From: Bacteroidales bacterium
Lineage (GTDB): Bacteria; Bacteroidota; Bacteroidia; Bacteroidales; PUMT01
Reading direction: 5' to 3'
NCBI GenBank assembly: GCA_007119075.1
Contig: SKQJ01000300.1
Coordinates: forward strand, 1-8,448
DNA: 8,448 bases
Shown here: piece after piece, positions 1-5,577 of the stretch
Position numbering within the stretch: position 1 is the first letter of the stretch
How the letters are laid out: each line of letters opens with the position of its first letter
Notes under the pieces: generated by a model
Database searches by the model: none
What the model was told of the DNA's origin: nothing
The model's input: the letters and a program-made list of their open reading frames with translations, nothing else
Made by a program: the position numbers and the translations under genes

Positions 1-174
1 ATGGAAGAAGGTTTTTCAACTGCATCGCCCGAGGTAAGGGAAATGGGATTCGGCGCCGGAATGGGGCTTCCAAACATGAAGAAAAATGTAGATATTTTTG
101 ATATTTCCAGCAAAGTAGGGGTAGGGACCATAGTTGAAATGATATCATATTTGAATAAGGGGAGGAAGGCATGA
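1..174 (+). CDS. Anti-sigma regulatory factor-like ATPase (RsbW/RsbT type), 3' end only
   Basis: The first 57 codons, in frame 1, are the C-terminal part of a GHKL-fold ATPase of the anti-sigma-factor/serine-kinase type. Visible are the family's closing motifs: a short GYSTA-like segment (GFSTASPEVREMGFGAGMG) with the Gly-rich lid (G2 box), then a DIFDISSKVGVGT segment (G3 box), then a final beta strand. The N box and G1 box, which hold the Mg-ATP ligands, must lie upstream of the window, so the ATG at position 1 is almost certainly an internal methionine. Family members are about 140 residues long. The stop codon overlaps the next start as ATGA (171-174), which implies translational coupling with the H-cluster sensor-like gene. 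Relatives bind partner proteins (sigma factors, anti-sigma antagonists) and sometimes phosphorylate them; the partner here is unknown. The assignment rests on motif recognition and gene context. Confidence 0.8.
   Translation: MEEGFSTASPEVREMGFGAGMGLPNMKKNVDIFDISSKVGVGTIVEMISYLNKGRKA
159..174 (+). promoter_or_regulatory. Ribosome binding site and ATGA overlap for the sensor-like gene
   Basis: GGGGAGGAAGG (159-169) directly precedes ATG 171, which overlaps the TGA of the upstream ATPase gene. The arrangement fixes the start of the H-cluster protein and suggests that the two are made in matched amounts. Confidence 0.8.
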
Positions 175-1532
175 AAAATACGGATTTTCATCATGCGCTT
201 AAGATATTGAAAGATGTCTGCACCGGCTGCACCCATTGCATGAATATTTGCCCGACAGAGGCTATCAGGGTGAAAGACGGCAAGGCAGAGCTTATCAGCA
301 ACCGCTGTGTCGATTGCGGTTTTTGTTTCAGGGTTTGCCCGGTCAATGCAATCATTGTCGAGCAGGATGATTTCAACAGGATATTCGAATACAAGGTAAG
401 GGTAGCGCTTGTCCCGGCGGTGCTGACCGGGCAGTTCCCCGAAAATGTCAGCACAAGGCAGATCCACAGCGAGCTGATGGAACTCGGCTTTACCCATATC
501 TGTGAAGTGGAGCAGGGCGTGGAAGTGCTGCATGAAGCAATGATGGAATACATCGATAAGCACAGTGATACAAAACCGCTGATCTCCTCATTTTGCCCGG
601 CGATCGTGCGGCTCATCCAGGTGAGATTCCCTGCGCTTGTCGATAATCTCATCCATCTCAAGCCCCCGCTTGACATAGCTGCTATGTATGTGAGCCGTCA
701 GCTTGAGGATGAGGGCCATGACAGGGACGATACAGGCATTTTCTATGTGACGCCCTGCGCATCGAAAATAGCGGCGGTCAAGAGTCCGGTGGGCGAGAAG
801 AACTCGCCCATAACCGGGGTTATTAATATGGATTTCATTTTCAATAAGGTATACACACGGATAAAGCAGGGCGGAGGCATTTCCTGCCGTCTGCCCGAGG
901 TCAGGCAGGTTTCGGAACGTTCCGTCCTCTGGAGCCTTACAAACGGCGAGTCTGCCCAGGCTCAGGGAAGGTGCCTGGCCGTCGATGAGATACATAATGT
1001 CATTAATTTTTTGGAACAGCTCGAAAACGAGGAGATGAAAGATATTGACTTTCTTGAGCTCCGCGCCTGTGACGAAAGCTGTGCCGGGGGCGTCCTTACC
1101 ACAGAAAACCGCTTTTTTACCGTGGAAAGGCTCAAGAAGCGGGCAGCCCTTGCCGGCCGTGAAAATAATCCGGACCAGCCGGTTACCTGCAAAGGCATAA
1201 TTCACTACAAGCACCGGTTAAAGCAGGAGATAGGCCTCGAGCCTGTTCAGCCAAGGTCAATGCTAAAGCTGGACGAAGACATGTCGGAGGCAATGAAGAA
1301 GATGAAGAGAGTACAGGAAATAAGCAAATGCCTGCCCGATGTGGACTGCGGCGCATGCGGCTCTCCAACCTGCCAGGCGTTCGCCGAAGATATTGTGCAG
1401 GGATATTCAAGGCTGAACCAGTGCGTATTTGTCCAGCGCATATTTGAAAAAAAGGGGATCCTTACGGCGGAAGAATCATTTGAGATAATGAAGGGGGTCT
1501 GGGGCGGCGACAAAATGGACAGAAATTGTTAA
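171..1532 (+). CDS. Sensor-type [FeFe]-hydrogenase-like iron-sulfur protein (two 4Fe-4S, H-cluster domain, C-terminal Fe-S domain)
   Basis: A 453-residue cytoplasmic protein. Residues 10-60 form a two-cluster ferredoxin domain (Cys17, 20, 23, 27 and Cys46, 49, 52, 56). Residues 75-340 resemble the large-subunit catalytic domain of [FeFe]-hydrogenase. The four cysteines that would hold the H-cluster cubane are all present: Cys142 in SSFCPA, Cys196 in TPCASK, and Cys300 and Cys304 in RACDESC. The proton-relay cysteine of TSCCPGW is replaced by Phe141, the methionines of MPC and IMAC by Thr194 and Arg298, and the GGGQP loop is missing. Residues 385-420 form a four-Cys Fe-S domain (Cys387, 393, 396, 401, with Cys418 further on) like that of CO-dehydrogenase/corrinoid proteins and HydS-type sensors. 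There is no PAS domain. The start is supported by GGGGAGGAAGG just upstream and by the ATGA overlap with the ATPase gene. These changes point to a hydrogen or redox sensor rather than an efficient hydrogenase; that role is inferred. Confidence 0.88.
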   Translation: MKNTDFHHALKILKDVCTGCTHCMNICPTEAIRVKDGKAELISNRCVDCGFCFRVCPVNAIIVEQDDFNRIFEYKVRVALVPAVLTGQFPENVSTRQIHSELMELGFTHICEVEQGVEVLHEAMMEYIDKHSDTKPLISSFCPAIVRLIQVRFPALVDNLIHLKPPLDIAAMYVSRQLEDEGHDRDDTGIFYVTPCASKIAAVKSPVGEKNSPITGVINMDFIFNKVYTRIKQGGGISCRLPEVRQVSERSVLWSLTNGESAQAQGRCLAVDEIHNVINFLEQLENEEMKDIDFLELRACDESCAGGVLTTENRFFTVERLKKRAALAGRENNPDQPVTCKGIIHYKHRLKQEIGLEPVQPRSMLKLDEDMSEAMKKMKRVQEISKCLPDVDCGACGSPTCQAFAEDIVQGYSRLNQCVFVQRIFEKKGILTAEESFEIMKGVWGGDKMDRNC

Positions 1533-1563
1533 TTGAACAGAGTAAATAAATAAATCAGAAAAG

Positions 1564-1947
1564 ATGAAGGTTTCCGATTTGGTCAGAGAACTTGGACTCA
1601 GGGTTTATTCGGGCGAAAAAGGCCTGGAAAAAGAAATAACCGGGGGGTATGCCTCCGACCTGCTGAGCGACGTGATGGGAAATGCCGGTGATGGCATGGT
1701 CTGGATAACCCTTCAGACCCACAGGAATATTATGGCCATTGCATCCCTGAAAGAGCTGGCCGCAGTTGTGCTTGTCAGGGGACTAAAACCTGATGCCGAC
1801 ACCGTCGCCAGCAGTGATGCAGAAAATATCCCGGTACTGGGAACACAGGAGAGAGCTTTTGAGCTGGCCGGTAAACTATACGCCCTGCTTAACGACAAAC
1901 TTGGTGAAAACGAACCAGCCAGTCATAACAATGAAAAGGGTAATTAA
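1564..1947 (+). CDS. DRTGG-domain protein
   Basis: A 127-residue protein whose first 112 residues match the DRTGG domain, a small alpha/beta fold also found beside CBS domains and in phosphotransacetylases. Homologues are often misnamed 'serine kinase of the HPr protein', but no Walker A motif or HPr-kinase catalytic segment is present. Typical features are the N-terminal MKVSDLVRELGL helix, the ITGGYASDLLSDVM segment (the GG-containing turn that names the family), the VWITLQTH strand and the VVLVRGLKPDAD strand. The last 15 residues are polar (NEPASHNNEKGN) and probably disordered. The leader has only a weak purine stretch (cagaaaag). The gene lies 31 bases after the sensor-like gene and 8 bases before the PHP gene, so all three are probably co-transcribed. 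The domain is thought to bind a small ligand or partner; none is known here. Confidence 0.82.
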   Translation: MKVSDLVRELGLRVYSGEKGLEKEITGGYASDLLSDVMGNAGDGMVWITLQTHRNIMAIASLKELAAVVLVRGLKPDADTVASSDAENIPVLGTQERAFELAGKLYALLNDKLGENEPASHNNEKGN

Positions 1948-1955
1948 AAATTGAC

Positions 1956-2696
1956 ATGAAGGATTTCAGGGCCGATCTGCATATTCATTCAGTACTTTCC
2001 CCCTGCGGCGACCTGGACATGAGTCCGCGCCGCATAATTGAAAAGGCAGTGGAGATGAAGATCGATATCCTTGGAATTACCGACCATAACTCCACAAGGC
2101 ACGGACCGCTGATGCGCAGGCTGGGCAATGAAAAAGGCCTGTTCGTGATTACCGGTGCAGAGGTGACAAGCAGGGAAGAGGTACATTGCCTCGCGTTCTT
2201 TGAAAATGACATCCGGCTTTCGTTATTCCAGGATTACCTGGATGAATGGCTTATTCCTTTTCCCAACGACCCTGATAGATTCGGACACCAGGTGGTTGTC
2301 GATGAAAATGATATGATAATCGACGAGGTCGGGAACCTGCTGATTTATTCGATTGACCGGAGCGTGGGCCAGATAGAAAAGGCAGTTCATGAACTTAACG
2401 GCATATTCATACCTGCTCATGTTAACAGGCAGAGAAACAGTATAATCAGTCAGCTCGGCTTTGTGCCCGGCGATATCAACGCCGATGCACTGGAGATCTC
2501 AAGGCATACAGGCAAAGATGAGTTCCTGGGTTCCAATGCCTATCTGACTGATTACACTTTCATTCAGAGCTCTGATGCGCATTTTCCAGGTGACATAGGA
2601 CGTGCATATTCAGTATTGAAGCTGCAGGAGGCCAGTTTCGGGGAAATAAAAAAAGCGCTCTTAAAGCAGGAAGGAAGGGAGGTGGTGCTGCCATGA
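1956..2696 (+). CDS. PHP-domain metal-dependent phosphoesterase
   Basis: A 246-residue single-domain protein of the PHP superfamily, which hydrolyses phosphoester bonds at a two- or three-metal site. The metal-ligand set looks complete: His9 and His11 (DLHIHS), Asp43-His44 (ITDHNS), Glu69 (TGAEVTS), His77 (VHCLAF), His155 (FIPAHVNR), and Asp207 and His209 (SSDAHF). An insertion of about 60 residues between the VHCLAF strand and FIPAH, as in stand-alone PHP relatives, could form the substrate lid. There is no polymerase or nuclease domain and no signal peptide, so it should be cytoplasmic. The start has no good Shine-Dalgarno sequence. The stop overlaps the next ATG (ATGA, 2693-2696). Relatives include histidinol phosphatase, 3',5'-nucleotide phosphatases and oligoribonucleases. 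In this context it may remove a phosphate from a signalling protein or nucleotide, but the substrate cannot be read from the sequence. Confidence 0.88.
   Translation: MKDFRADLHIHSVLSPCGDLDMSPRRIIEKAVEMKIDILGITDHNSTRHGPLMRRLGNEKGLFVITGAEVTSREEVHCLAFFENDIRLSLFQDYLDEWLIPFPNDPDRFGHQVVVDENDMIIDEVGNLLIYSIDRSVGQIEKAVHELNGIFIPAHVNRQRNSIISQLGFVPGDINADALEISRHTGKDEFLGSNAYLTDYTFIQSSDAHFPGDIGRAYSVLKLQEASFGEIKKALLKQEGREVVLP
2677..2696 (+). promoter_or_regulatory. Strong ribosome binding site and ATGA stop/start overlap
   Basis: GGGAGGTGG (2677-2685) lies inside the last codons of the PHP gene, seven bases before the ATG of the ATPase gene. That ATG overlaps the PHP stop. This sets the ATPase start and implies coupled translation. 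Confidence 0.8.
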
Positions 2697-3244
2697 AGGA
2701 TATTTCATTGCATATACTTGATGTTGCGCAGAACTCCATCGCTGCAGGGGCGACCAGGGTGGAGATATCGGTCCGGGAAAAACCCTGGCTGGATGAACTG
2801 GAAATTGCCATAGAAGATAACGGGAACGGAATGACAGACGAGGCACTGTCCAGGGTTGAGGATCCCTTTTACACCACCCGCACAACCCGGAAGGTGGGGC
2901 TTGGCATACCCCTGTTAAAGCACAGTGCCGAACAGGCCGGGGGAAGCTTTGCGATACGTTCGGTTCCCGGAAAGGGAACCTCTCTTGTTGCTGTATTCGG
3001 CCGCTCTCACATTGACAGGCCACCAGTTGGTGACATTGCAGGCGTTATAAGCAGTCTGGCCGGAATGAATCCGGGAATGGATTTTATTTACAGGCATGCC
3101 GCTGCCGCTCAGGGAAGTACCGGAGAATATGTGTTTGATACCAGGGAAGTAAAGGCTGTTCTGGGTGATATACCCTTAAGTGAGCCGGCGGTTATTCTTT
3201 ACCTGAAGGAATTGATAGAGGCAAATACCGAATGTGCGGAATAA
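2693..3244 (+). CDS. Stand-alone GHKL (histidine-kinase-type) ATPase
   Basis: A 183-residue protein made almost entirely of an HATPase_c domain. The N box is DVAQNSI (Asn14), the G1 box DNGNGM (42-47), the lid region DPFYTTR (57-63) with VGLGIP as G2 box (68-73), and GKGTSL (93-98) the G3 box. There is no dimerisation/phosphoacceptor (HisKA) domain, sensor domain or membrane segment. The last 70 residues form a family-specific extension of unknown role. It is therefore not a complete histidine kinase; it could pair with a separate phosphoacceptor protein or act as an ATP-dependent switch. The start is fixed by GGGAGGTGG at 2677-2685 and by the ATGA overlap with the PHP gene, which suggests translational coupling. 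Homologues recur just upstream of hydrogenase HydABC genes in anaerobes, which agrees with the context here. Confidence 0.85.
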   Translation: MKDISLHILDVAQNSIAAGATRVEISVREKPWLDELEIAIEDNGNGMTDEALSRVEDPFYTTRTTRKVGLGIPLLKHSAEQAGGSFAIRSVPGKGTSLVAVFGRSHIDRPPVGDIAGVISSLAGMNPGMDFIYRHAAAAQGSTGEYVFDTREVKAVLGDIPLSEPAVILYLKELIEANTECAE

Positions 3245-3348
3245 CGGTTGAAAACATGAATAAAAGTCATAAAATAAATATAGCGATTGAAATACCTTTG
3301 CGCACCTGAACAAAACCCGCATATTAAATTAAAAACAGATAGACAAAC
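3245..3348 (+). promoter_or_regulatory. Intergenic gap with possible Bacteroidota-type promoter for the hydrogenase genes
   Basis: This 104-base AT-rich gap separates the signalling genes from the hydrogenase genes. TACCTTTG at 3293-3300 is an exact match to the Bacteroidota -7 element TAnnTTTG. A -33 TTG at the expected distance is not seen; the TTG at 3287-3289 is too close and the one at 3248-3250 too far. If it is used, transcription would begin near 3307 and leave a leader of about 40 bases. No terminator hairpin is evident, so read-through from the signalling genes is also possible. The leader is A-rich (attaaattaaaaacagat) with no Shine-Dalgarno sequence before the next ATG. Confidence 0.35.
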
Positions 3349-3762
3349 ATGAAAAAAGTAAAATCACTGGACGATCTGAAAAGAATGAAGGAAGGTCTTC
3401 AGGCAAATATTGCACTCAGGGAAAAAAGTGAGCATCCCGAAGCAATGACGCAGATCAAGGTTGCCATGGCCACCTGCGGAATCGCCTCAGGGGCAAAGGA
3501 GGTTATGGATTTTTTCATAACCAACCTTGCCAAGAGAAATATCGATGCCATAGTGACCCAGACCGGGTGCATGGGCTATTGTTATGCCGAACCCACCGTC
3601 GAAGTGCGGCTTCCGGGTCAGGACCCGGTTGTTTACGGAGACGTCGACGTTAAAAAGGCCGACGAGATCATTGAAAAACACATTAAGGAGGGTGAACTGG
3701 TAGATGGCATCATACCGGTAAATTATGAAACTATAGATAAAAAATATTCAGGAGGGATTTAA
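3349..3762 (+). CDS. Small (2Fe-2S) thioredoxin-fold ferredoxin-like protein of the hydrogenase operon
   Basis: A 137-residue protein with a basic helical N-terminus (1-35) followed by a thioredoxin-like ferredoxin domain (36-115) related to NuoE and to the N-terminal domain of HydB. The second cysteine pair is intact (Cys74 and Cys78 in TGCMGYC), but the first half has a single cysteine (Cys43 in MATCGIASGA) where NuoE and HydB have CxxxxC. From memory, close homologues beside hydrogenase genes also carry only three, so a 2Fe-2S cluster with a fourth non-Cys ligand, or no stable cluster, are both possible. The gene lies two bases before hydB, whose ribosome binding site is inside its last codons. 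It is likely an accessory electron carrier, docking subunit or redox-responsive partner of the complex. The start has no Shine-Dalgarno sequence; the MKKVKSLDDL opening is typical of the family. Confidence 0.85.
   Translation: MKKVKSLDDLKRMKEGLQANIALREKSEHPEAMTQIKVAMATCGIASGAKEVMDFFITNLAKRNIDAIVTQTGCMGYCYAEPTVEVRLPGQDPVVYGDVDVKKADEIIEKHIKEGELVDGIIPVNYETIDKKYSGGI
3750..3756 (+). promoter_or_regulatory. Strong ribosome binding site for hydB
   Basis: AGGAGGG ends eight bases before ATG 3765 and lies inside the 3' end of the upstream gene. It selects this ATG as the hydB start. Confidence 0.85.
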
Positions 3763-3764
3763 CA

Positions 3765-5558
3765 ATGTCTAAATACAAAATGCACATTCTCGTATGCGGG
3801 GGAACCGGCTGTCATGCTTCATCCAGCAACCTGCTGCTTGAAAATCTCAGGGAACAGGTGGCCGGGAAAGATCTTGCAGGCGAGGTTCAGGTCATAGCGA
3901 CAGGCTGTTTCGGCTTCTGTGAAAAGGGCCCCATCATCAAGATCATTCCGGACAACACTTTCTATACCCAGGTCCAGCCGGCAGATGCCACTGAGATAAT
4001 AGAGGAACATGTCATAAAGGGCAGACAGGTAGGACGGCTGCTGTACAAGGACCCCGTCAATAAAGAGGTCATCAGTGATTCAAGGAAAATGGGATTTTAT
4101 AAAAAGCAGATCCGTGTCGCCCTTCGCAATTGCGGATTCATAGATCCCGAAAACATCGATGAATATATTGCCGCCGATGGATATAGCGCGCTGGGCAAAG
4201 TGCTGACCTCAATGACTCCCGAGCAGGCCACCAAAGAGATTATCGACTCCGGGCTGCGTGGGCGGGGCGGCGGAGGATTTTCCACGGGGATCAAATGGGA
4301 TATTGCAAGGAAAGTCCAGGCCGACCAGAAATATGTGGTGTGCAATGCCGATGAGGGAGATCCCGGGGCATTCATGGACAGGTCTATCCTGGAAGGGGAC
4401 CCCCATTCGGTTATCGAGGCCATGATAATCAACGGGTATTGTATCGGTGCCGACTGGGGACTGGTTTATATCAGGGCCGAGTACCCCCTTGCTATTGAGC
4501 GGCTTAAGACAGCACTCGGCCAGGCCCGGGAATACGGCCTGTTGGGTGAGGATATACTTGGCACAGGTTTTAATTTCGATATTGAGATCAGATACGGGGC
4601 AGGCGCATTCGTGTGCGGCGAAGAAACCGCCCTCATCCAGTCAATGGAAGGCCACAGGGGAGAACCTACATTCAAGCCTCCCTTCCCTGCCCAGTCGGGT
4701 TACCTGGGAAAGCCCACCAACGTGAACAACGTGGAGACCTTTGCCAATATCCCCGTGATTTTCAATAAAGGGGCGGAATGGTTTGCGTCAATAGGCACTG
4801 AGAAATCCAAAGGAACAAAAGTTTTTGCCCTTGCCGGAAAGATCAATAACGTCGGCCTTATAGAGGTGCCTATGGGTACCACGCTGCGGGAAGTGATATT
4901 TGAAATTGGCGGAGGCATAAAGGACGGAAAGAAATTCAAGGCAGTGCAGACCGGCGGACCTTCCGGGGGCTGCCTGACCGAAAAGCATCTTGACACACCC
5001 ATCGATTTTGACAATCTCCTGGCCAGCGGCTCCATGATGGGCTCGGGCGGGATGATTGTCATGGACGAGGATGACTGCATGGTGTCGGTGGCAAGGTTCT
5101 ACCTTGACTTCACGGTCGAGGAATCGTGCGGTAAATGCACTCCCTGCCGGGTCGGCAACAAAAGGCTTTACGAGCTGCTTGATGTTATTTCAAAGGGTAA
5201 CGGCACACATAAGGACCTTGATAAACTCAGAAATCTTGGCGAGGTTATAAAGGACACTTCGTTGTGCGGACTTGGACAGACATCTCCGAACCCGGTTTTG
5301 TCCACCATGGATAATTTCTGGGATGAATACCTGGCCCATGTGGAAGATCACAGATGCCCTGCCGGTCAATGCAAGGACCTTATCAGGTACGAAGTTGTCG
5401 CCGAAAATTGTGTGGGATGTACCGCCTGTGCCCGGAACTGTCCGGTAAACTGTATTTCCGGCGAACGCAAGGAGGTTCACTTCATCGATCAGAGCATTTG
5501 CATCAAATGCGGTGTTTGCTTTATGAAATGCAAGTTCAATGCAATAAGTGTATCATAA
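3765..5558 (+). CDS. hydB: NAD-linked, probably electron-bifurcating [FeFe]-hydrogenase, beta subunit (NuoF-like)
   Basis: A 597-residue flavo-iron-sulfur subunit. Residues 1-90 form a thioredoxin-like [2Fe-2S] domain (Cys11, 16, 48, 52). Residues 115-340 form the NuoF core, with the FMN/NADH-binding GRGGGGF (166-172), CNADEGDPGAF (193-203) and GAGAFVCGEETAL (278-290). An SLBB-type segment follows (about 350-405), then the 4Fe-4S motif SCGKCTPC (Cys455, 458, 461) with Cys501 in SLCGLG. After a linker with CPAGQC (Cys531, 536) comes a two-cluster ferredoxin (Cys549, 552, 555, 559 and Cys579, 582, 585, 589). This domain order matches Thermotoga maritima HydB. The extra N- and C-terminal cluster domains separate it from respiratory NuoF. 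It holds the FMN where NAD(H) reacts and where bifurcation is thought to occur. Cytoplasmic. Next in line is HydA, 19 bases downstream. Confidence 0.96.
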   Translation: MSKYKMHILVCGGTGCHASSSNLLLENLREQVAGKDLAGEVQVIATGCFGFCEKGPIIKIIPDNTFYTQVQPADATEIIEEHVIKGRQVGRLLYKDPVNKEVISDSRKMGFYKKQIRVALRNCGFIDPENIDEYIAADGYSALGKVLTSMTPEQATKEIIDSGLRGRGGGGFSTGIKWDIARKVQADQKYVVCNADEGDPGAFMDRSILEGDPHSVIEAMIINGYCIGADWGLVYIRAEYPLAIERLKTALGQAREYGLLGEDILGTGFNFDIEIRYGAGAFVCGEETALIQSMEGHRGEPTFKPPFPAQSGYLGKPTNVNNVETFANIPVIFNKGAEWFASIGTEKSKGTKVFALAGKINNVGLIEVPMGTTLREVIFEIGGGIKDGKKFKAVQTGGPSGGCLTEKHLDTPIDFDNLLASGSMMGSGGMIVMDEDDCMVSVARFYLDFTVEESCGKCTPCRVGNKRLYELLDVISKGNGTHKDLDKLRNLGEVIKDTSLCGLGQTSPNPVLSTMDNFWDEYLAHVEDHRCPAGQCKDLIRYEVVAENCVGCTACARNCPVNCISGERKEVHFIDQSICIKCGVCFMKCKFNAISVS

Positions 5559-5577
5559 ATTTATATCGAAACAGAAA

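Noticed and set aside
1..3. ATG at position 1 as a true start of the first gene
   Set aside because: The encoded 57 residues contain only the C-terminal boxes of the ATPase fold, so the real start must be upstream of the window.
588..1214. Minus-strand open frame of 208 codons opposite the sensor-like gene
   Set aside because: It lies wholly opposite a clearly conserved Fe-S protein gene, shows no recognisable domain, and fits a chance open frame in GC-moderate coding DNA.
1533..1563. taaataaataaa short repeat after the sensor-like gene
   Set aside because: A three-unit AT-rich tract in a 31-base spacer is not enough to call a repeat or regulatory element.
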